Positions 31,408 through 39,556 are shown, counted from the first letter of the stretch. The stretch is 64,000 nucleotides of DNA from Nocardia salmonicida NBRC 13393 (GCF_001613085.1 NZ_BDBR01000009.1:310001-374000); one strand, 5' to 3'. The notes: generated from the sequence alone by a model not told the origin. A program made the numbers and translations.

Positions 31408-31486
31408 CGTCACGCGGAATCGCGACCTCACCGACGTAGAGTGACCGCACAGGCACGTCGTCACCGCTCGTCATCGGGAGGTTGTT

Positions 31487-31912
31487 GTGCGCAGGTCATT
31501 TCTCGTCCTGGTCGCCCTGGCGGGTCTCGGCGGATTGACGGCCGGATGCGGTGGCGACGAGACCGAACCCTATGACGTCACCCTCCAGCCGACCGCCGTT
31601 CCGCAGTCCGCGGTCGAACCGCTGATGATCGAGCTGGCCGCCAACGGCAGCACGGTCGTGGCCACGGTGGGCCAGCGCCTGCTGGTGCGTCTGCCGCGAG
31701 ATCCCGCGTCGACCGGTGAGTGGGGCCTGGTCAACGTCGAGAAGGGCATTCTGATCCCCGACGGTGGGCCGACCAGTGAGGGCAACGCCACGGTGTGGCC
31801 GTTCCGGGCGATCGAGCGGGGCGTGACCGCGCTGCAGTTCACCTACGGGCCGTCCAGCGAACCGTCGATCGGCCCCGAGCCGACCTTCATGGTGGATGTC
31901 CGGGTGAGCTGA
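31487..31912 (+). CDS. Small lipoprotein with a possible chagasin (I42)-like domain
   Basis: A 141-residue lipoprotein: signal peptide with lipobox LTAGC, Cys21. The remaining beta-rich part has PASTGEWGLVNVEKG and later VTALQFTYGPSSEP, which weakly recall the NxTTGYxW and final loop motifs of chagasin-type cysteine protease inhibitors. The similarity is faint and judged by eye. GGGAGG precedes GTG 31487. It lies after serB on the same strand with a 79-base gap. Function unknown; surface protease inhibition is a guess. Confidence 0.6.
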   Translation: MRRSFLVLVALAGLGGLTAGCGGDETEPYDVTLQPTAVPQSAVEPLMIELAANGSTVVATVGQRLLVRLPRDPASTGEWGLVNVEKGILIPDGGPTSEGNATVWPFRAIERGVTALQFTYGPSSEPSIGPEPTFMVDVRVS

Positions 31913-31983
31913 ACGCGGTAAGGCCACGCCCCCCGCGATTAGGCTGGCGGGCGGACCGGTGTCGATCGAACGGGTGTTGTGGC

Positions 31984-32766
31984 ATGAGTAGTGGGTTGGA
32001 AACCGAGGAGCAGGCCGAGGCGACGGTTCGCGACGAGGCGGCCGAATTCGCCGCTGCGCATGCGGAATTGGCACAGGGCTACGGTGGCATCGGCGACCCC
32101 GACGATCCGGCGATGGTGCAGGCGATGCAGATGGTGTTGCACATTCCCAAGGTCGATCCGCCCGCCCGCAGCGCCCTGCTGGAAGCCGCGGCCGCCGCGG
32201 CCGTCGCGGTGTGCCTCGACCCACGGTCGGGGCCGGGTGGGGAGTGGGAGCCGCGGTATCTCGCGTGGAAGCGGTCGCGGATCAGGAAGGTCGCCCGGCG
32301 CGCGCGTGGCGCCCAGTGGGTGGCCGCGGGTGACGTCGACGGGGTGACTGTCGATGTGGACGGCGCGCAGGCTCGTGCGTTCGTCCCCGGTCCGGTCGGG
32401 GAGATCGATCAGCGTGTCCGCAAACTCCAGATCGGCGGAACCGATCTCGAACACGACGAGCCCGGCCCGGTGGATCCGACGTTGCCGGTTCTGTGGGTGA
32501 ACGCGGCGTTGAAGATGTCGGTGGGCAAGGCGGCCGCGCAGGTCGGGCATGCGAGCATGTTGCTGGCGGGTGCGTTGCCGCTGCACGAGGTGGCCGCGTG
32601 GGCAGGGCGCGGGTTCCGGTGCGCTGTGCGCGACGCGGACGAACAGCAGTGGGCGGGTTTGGTGGCCGAGGTGGCGGCGGGTCGTGCGGTGCCTGTGCGC
32701 GACGCCGGTTTCACCGAGGTGGCGCCGGGCTCGATGACGGTGATCGCGGTGCCCTCACGGGAGTGA
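31984..32766 (+). CDS. PTH2-like (peptidyl-tRNA hydrolase II family) protein with N-terminal extension
   Basis: A 260-residue protein. Residues about 168-260 look like a PTH2 domain: LWVNAALKMSVGKAAAQVGH matches the KMGKGKxAAQxxHA nucleotide-site motif, and the closing MTVIAVPS strand fits. PTH2 enzymes free tRNA from stalled peptidyl-tRNA, mostly in archaea and eukaryotes; bacterial relatives are of unclear role. The first roughly 165 residues (Ala/Glu-rich, then a basic WKRSRIRKVARRARG patch) have no family I recognise. No strong ribosome-binding site is seen before ATG 31984. Either true hydrolase activity or a diverged role is possible. Confidence 0.6.
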   Translation: MSSGLETEEQAEATVRDEAAEFAAAHAELAQGYGGIGDPDDPAMVQAMQMVLHIPKVDPPARSALLEAAAAAAVAVCLDPRSGPGGEWEPRYLAWKRSRIRKVARRARGAQWVAAGDVDGVTVDVDGAQARAFVPGPVGEIDQRVRKLQIGGTDLEHDEPGPVDPTLPVLWVNAALKMSVGKAAAQVGHASMLLAGALPLHEVAAWAGRGFRCAVRDADEQQWAGLVAEVAAGRAVPVRDAGFTEVAPGSMTVIAVPSRE

Positions 32767-32904
32767 TCGCAGCCGCATACCAGACGAATCCGACAGCTAC
32801 GTTGCGGTTTTCGCGACTCGCCGCGATAACGCGGTGTGGCGTGGGTGCCCCGGGGGTATACGTAACGGACAGCTTGGCACGTCGAGGTACAGGGAGGTTC
32901 CGCG

Positions 32905-33063
32905 ATGATGACGACAATTGTGGTGATCCTGATCGTCTGGGTCGCGCTGTCGGTGCCTGTCTCTTTTGTCGCCGCGCGGATGTTGCGTAGCGAAGTTCGC
33001 AATGCGAATGACCCGTTGACGACCAGGATCGACGAATCTCGTACGGGCCGGTCGCTGCGCTGA
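32905..33063 (+). CDS. Small single-pass membrane protein, 52 residues
   Basis: A short gene with a strong ribosome-binding site (AGGGAGG at 32891-32897) ahead of ATG 32905. The product has one hydrophobic segment (about residues 4-24, IVVILIVWVALSVPVSFVAA) followed by a polar cytoplasmic-type tail with RMLRSEVRNAND. It ends 27 bases before the ABC ATPase start. A tiny anchored partner for that ATPase is conceivable. No family is recognised. Confidence 0.65.
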   Translation: MMTTIVVILIVWVALSVPVSFVAARMLRSEVRNANDPLTTRIDESRTGRSLR

Positions 33064-33090
33064 GAGCCCGCGTGGGCCAAGATGGAGCGC

Positions 33091-33918
33091 GTGTCGCAAC
33101 CCGATCCCGATTTGCTCATCGACTTCTCCGACGTGACCATCCGCCGCTCGGGCCGAACCCTGGTCGGCCCTGTCTCTTGGCAAGTAGAGCTCGACGAACG
33201 CTGGGTGGTGCTCGGCCCGAACGGCGCGGGCAAGACCTCGCTGTTGAGAATGGCCGCCGCCGAACTCCACCCGACCTCTGGTAACGCGAATCTGTTGGGG
33301 GAGACGCTCGGTCGCGTCGACGTCAGCGAACTGCGACCACGCATCGGCTTGTCCTCGGCGGCGGTGGCCAGCCGGATCCCGGTGGACGAGAAGGTCAGCG
33401 ACCTCGTGGTCTCGGCCGGCTACGCGGTGCTCGGCCGCTGGCGCGAGCGCTACGAGGACATCGATACCGAACGCGCCGTCGACATGCTGGAAACCCTGGG
33501 CGCCGAACATCTTTCCGACCGCACCTACGGCACCCTGTCCGAAGGCGAACGCAAGCGGGTGCTGATCGCGCGCGCACTGATGACCGATCCGGAACTGCTG
33601 CTGCTCGACGAACCGGCCGCGGGCCTCGACCTGGGTGGGCGCGAGGAACTCGTCGAGCGTCTCGGCGATCTCGCCGCCGACCCCGACGCGCCCGCGATGG
33701 TGTTGGTGACCCATCACGTCGAGGAGATCCCGCCCGGCTTCACCCATGCGCTGCTCCTCAAGGAGGGTGAGGTGGTCGGCCAGGGGCTCCTGGGCGACGT
33801 GGTCACCGCCGAGAATCTGAGCAGAGCCTTCAGTCAGTCGATCGCCCTCGACCGGATCGACGGTCGCTGGTTCGCGCGGCGGGCGCGCCGTTCGGGTGGG
33901 CATCGGCGCCGGAACTGA
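33091..33918 (+). CDS. ABC transporter ATP-binding protein (Rv3041c-like)
   Basis: A 275-residue ABC ATPase. Motifs: Walker [12 protein letters not shown], signature LSEGERKRVLIARAL, Walker B LLLLDEPAAGLD, and switch His in LVTHHVEEIP. No permease gene is adjacent, as for ModF/YhbG-like stand-alone ATPases. GTG 33091 is preferred because a CAAGAT box lies 7 bases before it, fitting a leaderless start; ATG 33082 would add three residues. The C-terminus is basic (RRARRSGGHRRRN). It occupies the same place as Rv3041c between serB and the NUDIX gene. Substrate unknown. Confidence 0.87.
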   Translation: MSQPDPDLLIDFSDVTIRRSGRTLVGPVSWQVELDERWVVLGPNGAGKTSLLRMAAAELHPTSGNANLLGETLGRVDVSELRPRIGLSSAAVASRIPVDEKVSDLVVSAGYAVLGRWRERYEDIDTERAVDMLETLGAEHLSDRTYGTLSEGERKRVLIARALMTDPELLLLDEPAAGLDLGGREELVERLGDLAADPDAPAMVLVTHHVEEIPPGFTHALLLKEGEVVGQGLLGDVVTAENLSRAFSQSIALDRIDGRWFARRARRSGGHRRRN

Positions 33919-34003
33919 CCGCTGAGGGGAATCTCTCCGCACCGTCGACCAAGCGGGCGTTAGGGTGCTGAGAGGTCGGCTGCGCTCGCAGGAGGTAGCC
34001 GAT

Positions 34004-34021
34004 CGCGGCCGGGAGGCCGCG
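34004..34021 (+). other. Stable hairpin in the NUDIX gene leader
   Basis: CGCGGCC (34004-34010) and GGCCGCG (34015-34021) pair perfectly around a GGGA tetraloop, 44 bases before the NUDIX start. There is no U-run, so it is not an intrinsic terminator for the ABC gene by itself. It may end or stabilise a transcript. Confidence 0.4.
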
Positions 34022-34065
34022 GTGTCGGTCGCCGAGCAGTCGGTTCGGTGGTGGAGAGGAACGGT

Positions 34066-34872
34066 ATGAGTGAGTCCGGGGTCCCCGCGCGGGACGCGTC
34101 GACCGTGATGCTGGTGCGTGACGGCGAGGCCGGGATCGAGGTGTTCCTGCAGCGTCGAGTCAAGGCGATGGCGTTCGCCGCGGGGGTGACAGTGTTCCCC
34201 GGCGGTGGTGTCGACGCTGCCGACGGCACAGCCGATATCGCCTGGACGGGCCCCGAACCCGCGTGGTGGGCGAAGCGTTTCGCCACCGACGAACAGACCG
34301 CGCAGGCGCTCGTCGCCGCTGCCGTGCGGGAAACGTTCGAGGAATGCGGAGTGCTGCTCGCCGGTCCGACCGCGGACACCGTCGTCGACGACTCGGCGCG
34401 CTATCGCGAGGCGCGGGGCAAGCTCGAGCGCCGCGAACTGTCGCTCGCCGATTTCCTCGCGAGCGAGGGCCTGGTGTTGCGCGCCGATCTGCTGCGCCCG
34501 TGGTCGAACTGGATCACTCCCGAGGCCGAACCCCGCCGCTACGACACTCGCTTCTTCGTCGCGGTGCTCCCGCAGGGCCAGATCGCCGACGGCGCCACCT
34601 CCGAGGCCTCCCAGGTGATCTGGCGGACCCCGCAGGACGCCCTGGCGAGCTGGCGCGAGGGCGAACACGTGCTGATGCCACCGACGTGGTCGCAGCTCGA
34701 CGCGCTGTGCGGGTTCGCCGACACCGCGGCCGTGCTGGCCGCCGAACGCGTCATCGAGTCGATCATGCCGAAGTACTCGCCGGGAGCGGGCGGTCGTCCG
34801 CTGTCGGACTTCCCCGACAGTGAACGGTATTTCGACGAACTGCCGCAGTTGGGTGCATTCGGCGGCCGGTAG
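34066..34872 (+). CDS. NUDIX hydrolase (Rv3040c-like)
   Basis: A 268-residue NUDIX protein; the family cleaves nucleoside diphosphates linked to another moiety. The box is split: GGGVD at 46-50 is separated from AAAVRETFEECGVLL (84-98, with Glu89, Glu92, Glu93 for Mg) by a roughly 35-residue insertion, as in the NUDT19/CoA-type NUDIX group. FPGGG and RFFVAVLP support the fold. The start is ATG 34066. The next gene, an enoyl-CoA hydratase, begins 11 bases after its stop, and the same neighbours occur in mycobacteria. A CoA ester could be the substrate; this is inference. Confidence 0.85.
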   Translation: MSESGVPARDASTVMLVRDGEAGIEVFLQRRVKAMAFAAGVTVFPGGGVDAADGTADIAWTGPEPAWWAKRFATDEQTAQALVAAAVRETFEECGVLLAGPTADTVVDDSARYREARGKLERRELSLADFLASEGLVLRADLLRPWSNWITPEAEPRRYDTRFFVAVLPQGQIADGATSEASQVIWRTPQDALASWREGEHVLMPPTWSQLDALCGFADTAAVLAAERVIESIMPKYSPGAGGRPLSDFPDSERYFDELPQLGAFGGR

Positions 34873-34875
34873 GTT
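34870..34875 (+). promoter_or_regulatory. -10 element (TAGGTT) for a leaderless enoyl-CoA hydratase transcript
   Basis: TAGGTT overlaps the NUDIX stop codon and lies exactly 7 bases before ATG 34883, the leaderless spacing. The gene could thus be transcribed on its own as well as from upstream. Confidence 0.45.
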
Positions 34876-34882
34876 GTGGCCC

Positions 34883-35659
34883 ATGGCCGAATTCGTGACC
34901 CTCGAACTGCCCGCCGAGCCGACCACCCGTGGCGTCGCGCTGTTGCGCATCGATCGTCCGCCGCTGAACCTCGTCGACGCCCAGCTGGCCCGTGAGGTGG
35001 CGGCCGCGGCGGCCACGGTAGCCGAGCATCCCGGGGTCTCTGCCCTGATCGTCTACGGCGACGAGCGGGTGTTCAGCGCGGGCGACGAGATGTCGGAGCT
35101 GGCCGCGCTCGACGCCGGACAGGCCGCCGCCATGGCCGCCGATCTCCAGGCCGCGCTCGGTTGTCTCTCGCGGGTTCCGCAGCCGACGGTCGCCGCGATC
35201 ACCGGCTACTGCCTCGGCGCCGGTCTCGAACTCGCGCTCGGTGCCGACCACCGGATCATCGGCGACAACGTGAAACTGGGTCTTCCGCAGATCAAAGCCG
35301 GCCTGATCCCGCTCTCCGGCATCCGCAGGCTCTCACTTCTCATCGGCGCCAGCCGCGCCAAGGACATCGTCTATACCGGCCGTTTCGTGGATGCCGAGGA
35401 AGCCGCGAAGATCGGGCTGGTCGACGAGGTGGTAGCCCCCGACGACGTTCTCACCGCCGCCCGCGCCTGGGCTGCCCAGTTCGTCACCGCCGCCCCGCGC
35501 GCCCTCGCCGCCGCCAAGGCGGTCTTCGAATCCGGGCCGCACGGCCACTCCACCGCCGTCACCGAATGGTCTGCCCTGTTCGACACCGACGACGCCCGCC
35601 TCGGCACCCGCACGTTCGCGGCCGACGGTCCGAACAGCGCTACCTTCACCGGAAAGTAG
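34883..35659 (+). CDS. Enoyl-CoA hydratase/isomerase family protein (EchA17-like)
   Basis: A 258-residue crotonase-fold protein. The oxyanion-hole segments FSAGDEM (64-70) and GYCLGAGLELAL (108-119) are present, and Glu116 matches crotonase Glu144. At the Glu164 position, exactly 20 residues on, there is Gln136 (KLGLPQIKAG), so normal hydratase chemistry is doubtful. The rest follows M. tuberculosis EchA17 (Rv3039c) closely as recalled (TGRFVDAEEAAKIGLVDEVV). Roles open to it include isomerisation, a different CoA chemistry or ligand binding. Start ATG 34883. Confidence 0.88.
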   Translation: MAEFVTLELPAEPTTRGVALLRIDRPPLNLVDAQLAREVAAAAATVAEHPGVSALIVYGDERVFSAGDEMSELAALDAGQAAAMAADLQAALGCLSRVPQPTVAAITGYCLGAGLELALGADHRIIGDNVKLGLPQIKAGLIPLSGIRRLSLLIGASRAKDIVYTGRFVDAEEAAKIGLVDEVVAPDDVLTAARAWAAQFVTAAPRALAAAKAVFESGPHGHSTAVTEWSALFDTDDARLGTRTFAADGPNSATFTGK

Positions 35660-35660
35660 C

Positions 35661-35676
35661 AACTTACCGATAAGTT
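35661..35676. promoter_or_regulatory. Palindrome AACTTA-CCGA-TAAGTT
   Basis: Perfect 6-4-6 inverted repeat just after the enoyl-CoA hydratase stop and 91 bases upstream of the methyltransferase start. It looks like a TetR-type operator. The cognate regulator is not apparent. Confidence 0.45.
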
Positions 35677-35753
35677 AATACCCGTTCCGGGCCGACCGGA
35701 CGAGTGAAAGGGCCGTCCCTCGTCCCAGCAGCGGCGTGCCGAGACACACATAT

Positions 35754-35759
35754 TAGGCT
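35754..35759 (+). promoter_or_regulatory. -10 element (TAGGCT) for a leaderless methyltransferase transcript
   Basis: TAGGCT lies exactly 7 bases before ATG 35767, and no Shine-Dalgarno sequence is present, consistent with a leaderless mRNA. Confidence 0.5.
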
Positions 35760-35766
35760 GGCCTCT

Positions 35767-36744
35767 ATGACGGTCCATCCCGACGACCCGGCGCCGAACC
35801 CCCACGCCACCGCGGCCCAGGTCGAAGCAGCGCGCAAAGACACCAAACTCGCCCAGGTCCTGTACCACGACTGGGAAGCGGAGACCTACGACGACAAGTG
35901 GTCGATCTCCTATGACGAACGCTGTATCGCGTATGCGCGCGGCCGGTTCGACCTCGCCGTCGGCCCGGCTCCGCTGCCGTACGAGCGCGCGCTCGAGCTG
36001 GGCTGTGGCACCGGATTCTTCCTCCTCAACCTGATGCAGGGCGGCGTCGCCAAGTCCGGTTCGGTCACCGACCTCTCGCCCGGCATGGTGAAGGTCGCGC
36101 TGCGCAACGCCGAGCACCTCGGTCTGGATGTCGACGGTCGCGTCGCCGACGCCGAGACCATCCCGTACGACGACGACACCTTCGATCTGGTCTGCGGCCA
36201 CGCCGTGCTGCACCACATCCCCGACGTGGAGCTGGCGCTCAAGGAGTGCCTGCGCGTGCTCAAGCCGGGCGGACGCTTCGTGTTCGCCGGTGAGCCGACC
36301 ACCATCGGCAACATCTACGCCCGTCGCCTCGGCCAGGCCACCTGGAAGGTGACCACCGAGATCACCAAGCTGCCGTTCCTGTCCGGCTGGCGTCGTCCGC
36401 AGACCGAGCTGGACGAGTCCTCCCGCGCCGCCGCGCTCGAGGCCGTCGTCGACCTGCACACCTTCGACCCGAGCGATCTCGAGAAGAAGGCGAAGTCCGC
36501 GGGTGCCGTCGATGTGAAGGCCACCACCGAGGAACTCGCCGCCGCCCTGTGGGGCTGGCCGGTGCGCACCTTCGAGGCCGCCGTCCCCGACGAGAAGCTG
36601 ACCATGCCGTACCGCCTGGCGCAGTACCGCGCGTGGCTGGGCCTGAGCTGGCTGGACGAGAACGTGCTGCGCAAGGTCGTGCCGCGCGAGTTCTTCTACA
36701 ACGCGATGATCACCGGCGTGAAGCCGGGCGCGGCGCAGAAGTAG
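35767..36744 (+). CDS. Class I SAM-dependent methyltransferase (Rv3038c-like)
   Basis: A 325-residue methyltransferase. Motif I ELGCGTGFF is at 77-85, the acidic loop DLSPGMVKVA follows, DAETIPYDDDTFDLV is motif II, and LRVLKPGGRFVF motif III. The C-terminal 130 residues (WPVRTFEAAVPDEKL, LAQYRAWLGLSWLDE) are a family-specific extension of unknown role. It is followed without a gap by a THUMP-domain protein gene, its partner in mycobacteria too (Rv3037c), so the two probably act in one process. The methyl acceptor is unknown. Confidence 0.87.
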   Translation: MTVHPDDPAPNPHATAAQVEAARKDTKLAQVLYHDWEAETYDDKWSISYDERCIAYARGRFDLAVGPAPLPYERALELGCGTGFFLLNLMQGGVAKSGSVTDLSPGMVKVALRNAEHLGLDVDGRVADAETIPYDDDTFDLVCGHAVLHHIPDVELALKECLRVLKPGGRFVFAGEPTTIGNIYARRLGQATWKVTTEITKLPFLSGWRRPQTELDESSRAAALEAVVDLHTFDPSDLEKKAKSAGAVDVKATTEELAAALWGWPVRTFEAAVPDEKLTMPYRLAQYRAWLGLSWLDENVLRKVVPREFFYNAMITGVKPGAAQK

Positions 36745-37923
36745 GTGGGCTACCGCTTCGGCCGCGACGACGTCGCCTATCTCGGCAGTGCGGCAGGCCG
36801 TGCCGCGCTCGCCGAGGTCGACCGGCTGGAGCTGACCCCCGCGACGCACCTGCGCGATATCGAGCAGGTGCGTCGTTCGCACGGTGACTCGGCGCCCGCG
36901 CTGATCGAGACCGTGCGATTGCGTCGCAAGGCCGTGGTGAAGCTGCCCGCGGCGCGCGAGTGGTTGTTCACCGACGACTCACTGCAACAGGCGACACCCG
37001 CGCTGGTGGCCCGGCATCGGGCCGCTCGATTGGCCGGTCGCGCGGTCCACGACGTGACCTGCTCGATCGGTGCGGAACTTTCCGAGCTGGCGGCGGCCTG
37101 TCCGGCGGTGGTCGGCAGCGATCTCGACGATGTCCGCTTGGCCATGGCCGCCCATAATCTCGCAGCGGTCGGTCGAAACATTGTGTTGGCCAAGGCCGAC
37201 GCCCTCGTCCCGACCACTCGCGGCACCGTGATCATCGCCGATCCGGCTCGCCGAGCAGACGGTCGCCGGACCTACGATCCCGCGAAGCTCCAACCCCCGC
37301 TGCCGGATCTGCTCGCCGCCTACGCGGGCCGCGATATCGCCGTGAAGTCCGCTCCCGGCCTGGATTTCGATCGCCTCGGCTGGGACGGCGAAGTGGAGGT
37401 CGTCTCCCTCGACGGGGCCGTGCGCGAAGCCTGCCTCTGGTCACCCGGCCTCACCGAGCCCGGCGTCACCCGCCGCGCCACCGTCCTGGACTCCCGTGGC
37501 GGCGCGACAACTCTCACCGATGCCGCCCCCGACGACATCCCCGATCGCGCCCCCGGCGAGTGGATCATCGACCCCGACGGCGCTGTCGTCCGCGCCGGCC
37601 TCGTTCGGCATTACGCCGCGAAACACGGCCTCTGGCAACTGGACCCACAGATCGCCTACCTCACCGGCGACACGGTCCCCACGGGCATGCGCGGCTTTCG
37701 CATCGAAGGCCGCTTCGAACTCCGCGAGAAGACCCTGCGCCAGGAGCTCGCCCGCCGCGACTGTGGCTCCCTGGAAATCCTCATCCGCGGCGTGGACGTC
37801 GACCCCGACGCCCTGCGCAAGAAGCTCAAGCAGCGGGGCTCGACGCCGTACACCCTGGTGATCACCCGTATCGGCCGAGCCGGTGTCGTGTTCCTCTGCC
37901 GAGCAGTCGCGCCCACCCGCTGA
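36745..37923 (+). CDS. SAM-dependent methyltransferase with THUMP-like domain (Rv3037c-like)
   Basis: A 392-residue protein starting with GTG directly after the TAG of the upstream methyltransferase gene. The central part is a Rossmann methyltransferase with a diverged motif I (VHDVTCSIGAELSELA) and VGSDLDDVRLAMAAHN. IADPARR takes the place of the catalytic NPPY-like loop. The C-terminal roughly 80 residues (ELARRDCGSLEILIRGVDVD, KKLKQRGSTPYTLVITRIG) form the THUMP-like domain seen in actinobacterial relatives, so an RNA substrate is likely. The modified base is unknown. Confidence 0.83.
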   Translation: MGYRFGRDDVAYLGSAAGRAALAEVDRLELTPATHLRDIEQVRRSHGDSAPALIETVRLRRKAVVKLPAAREWLFTDDSLQQATPALVARHRAARLAGRAVHDVTCSIGAELSELAAACPAVVGSDLDDVRLAMAAHNLAAVGRNIVLAKADALVPTTRGTVIIADPARRADGRRTYDPAKLQPPLPDLLAAYAGRDIAVKSAPGLDFDRLGWDGEVEVVSLDGAVREACLWSPGLTEPGVTRRATVLDSRGGATTLTDAAPDDIPDRAPGEWIIDPDGAVVRAGLVRHYAAKHGLWQLDPQIAYLTGDTVPTGMRGFRIEGRFELREKTLRQELARRDCGSLEILIRGVDVDPDALRKKLKQRGSTPYTLVITRIGRAGVVFLCRAVAPTR

Positions 37924-37990
37924 CAGCTCACGTGTCGGTGACCGCACCTAGTCTGTCGTCAGAGACAGCCGGACACGAAAGGTGCGCACG

Positions 37991-38197
37991 ATGGCGGATG
38001 CGGTGGCCGAGACGGAATTCCCCCGGGGGATCGGCAAGGTAGCGACGCGAGAGCTGGCTGCGCACGGCTATACCAGCTACGCACAGCTCACCCAGGTCAG
38101 TGCGAAAGTACTGCTCGCCATCCACGGCGTCGGGCCGAAATCCATCCGCATCCTCGGCGAGGAACTGGCGGCCCGTGGGCTCGCCTTCGCCGACTGA
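37991..38197 (+). CDS. Small helix-hairpin-helix protein
   Basis: A 68-residue protein dominated by a helix-hairpin-helix unit: LLAIHGVGPKSIRILGEEL contains the GVGPKS hairpin that binds DNA backbone without sequence specificity. The first half (FPRGIGKVATRELAAHGYTS) looks like a second, weaker HhH. AAGG lies ahead of ATG 37991; an in-frame GTG at 37982 is an alternative. It is a free-standing DNA-binding module common in actinomycetes with no assigned role. It converges on the DUF1697 gene. Confidence 0.75.
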   Translation: MADAVAETEFPRGIGKVATRELAAHGYTSYAQLTQVSAKVLLAIHGVGPKSIRILGEELAARGLAFAD

Positions 38198-38206
38198 GGC
38201 GCGGGC

Positions 38207-38746
38207 TCAGGCTTCCATCTTCTTGACCACGCGCTGCACGGTGAGCCAGGTACGGGTGGTGATGTCCTTGCCGTAGGTCTTCTCCAGGCGGGCCATGAAG
38301 TCGGGGGTCGTGCCGGTGCTGTTGTCGAGGACGGTGAGGAAGGCGCGGGCTTTGCGGTCGTAGCCGATGACGCGGGTGAGGGGGTCGTCGTCGAAGGCTT
38401 TGGTATCGGCTTCGCGCATCTTCGCCTTGAAGAAGGTGACGGTGAGGTAGGAGCCGCGTTCGTGGGGGAGGCCTTCGAAGGGGTCGCGGTCGAGGAGCGC
38501 GCGCAGTTCGGGACGACTGCGGATGATGGTGCCGCCGGGGATGCCGAGTTCGGCGTTGAGTGCCTGCTGAATGCGGGCTTCCAGGTCGGCGGGGTCGTCA
38601 GCGGCGCGGAAGACGACATTGCCGCTCGTGAGCACCGAGGCGACCTTCTCGAAGCCCAGCCCCTCGAACACCCCCCGCAATTTCTCGTTGCGCATGTTCG
38701 GGTTGGTCGGCATGATCCCCCGCAGCAACGCCGCATAACTCTCCAC
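38207..38746 (-). CDS. DUF1697 family protein
   Basis: A 179-residue DUF1697 protein. The family opening (ESYAALLRGI) and the signature GFEKVASVLTSGNVVFRA are both clear, and the length is normal. GTG 38746 is chosen because family members start two or three residues before YAALLRGI; an upstream GTG at 38779 would add eleven atypical residues. The biochemical function of the family is unknown. Confidence 0.85.
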   Translation of the reverse strand: MESYAALLRGIMPTNPNMRNEKLRGVFEGLGFEKVASVLTSGNVVFRAADDPADLEARIQQALNAELGIPGGTIIRSRPELRALLDRDPFEGLPHERGSYLTVTFFKAKMREADTKAFDDDPLTRVIGYDRKARAFLTVLDNSTGTTPDFMARLEKTYGKDITTRTWLTVQRVVKKMEA

Positions 38747-38809
38747 GGGCTGACCGTACCGACCCCCACCGACAGACACTTCGCTTCCGATGCCCGTGTC
38801 CGCGAAATG

Positions 38810-39556
38810 CTAGGTCTCGGCCGCGGCCTTCTTCTTGCGCTCGATGTCGGCCAGCGCCGCCATGTAGGCCTCGCGCTCCTCGGCGCTCGCATCCCAGGCG
38901 ACCTTGCGGTTCTTCACGACCTTGGCGGGAGCGCCGACGGCGATGCTGAAGTCGGGGACGTCCCCACGCACCACCGCGTGCGCGCCGAGCACGCACCCAC
39001 GCCCCACCCTGGTATCGCGCAGCACGGTGACCTTGGCCGCGATCCAGGTGTCGGGACCGATGCGCACGGGGCTCTTCACGATGCCCTGGTCCTTGATGGG
39101 CATGTTGATGTCGTCCATGCGATGGTCGAAGTCGCAGATGTAGCACCAGTCGGCGACCAGGGTCGACTCACCGATCTCGATGTCGAGGTAGGTGTTGACG
39201 ACGTTGTCCTTGCCGAACACCACCTTGTCGCCGATGCGCAGCGAGCCCTCGTGGCAGCGCAGAGCGTTGCCGTCACCGATGTGCACCCAGCGGCCGATCT
39301 CCATGCGCGCGAATTCCGGGGTCGCGTGGATCTCCACATTGCGGCCGAGGAAGACCATTCCGCGCAGCACGATATGCGGGTTGGCCAGGCGGAACTTGGC
39401 GAGGCGGTAATAACGCACCAGGTACCAGGGGGTGTAGGCGCGGTTGGCGAGCACCCAGCGCAGCGAGTCCCTGGTCAGAAATCGGGCCTGCTGCGGATCG
39501 CGGCGGCGTGATCCACGCCAGCGCGCGCTCAGCGGCGCGCCCCACATGCTCGTCAC
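38810..39556 (-). CDS. Hexapeptide-repeat acyltransferase (LbH, Rv3034c-like)
   Basis: A 248-residue left-handed beta-helix acyltransferase. Hexad-type repeats run from about residue 60 to 210 (IVLRGMVFLGRNVEIH, VRIGPDTWIAAKVTVL, RVGRGCVLGAHAVVRG), closing with VGAPAKVVKNRK. YICDFDHRMDD carries the probable catalytic His. Relatives acetylate sugars or antibiotics with acetyl-CoA. GGGAG precedes GTG 39556; ATG 39547 is possible. It is divergent from a PQQ-like lipoprotein, as in mycobacteria (Rv3034c/Rv3035), and lies upstream of glucan genes, so a glycan acceptor is plausible. Confidence 0.87.
   Translation of the reverse strand: MTSMWGAPLSARWRGSRRRDPQQARFLTRDSLRWVLANRAYTPWYLVRYYRLAKFRLANPHIVLRGMVFLGRNVEIHATPEFARMEIGRWVHIGDGNALRCHEGSLRIGDKVVFGKDNVVNTYLDIEIGESTLVADWCYICDFDHRMDDINMPIKDQGIVKSPVRIGPDTWIAAKVTVLRDTRVGRGCVLGAHAVVRGDVPDFSIAVGAPAKVVKNRKVAWDASAEEREAYMAALADIERKKKAAAET

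Noticed and set aside
32797..35016. A 739-codon frame antisense to the ABC, NUDIX and hydratase genes
   Set aside because: It spans three well-supported genes on the other strand and shows no coherent family; it is a GC-bias artefact.
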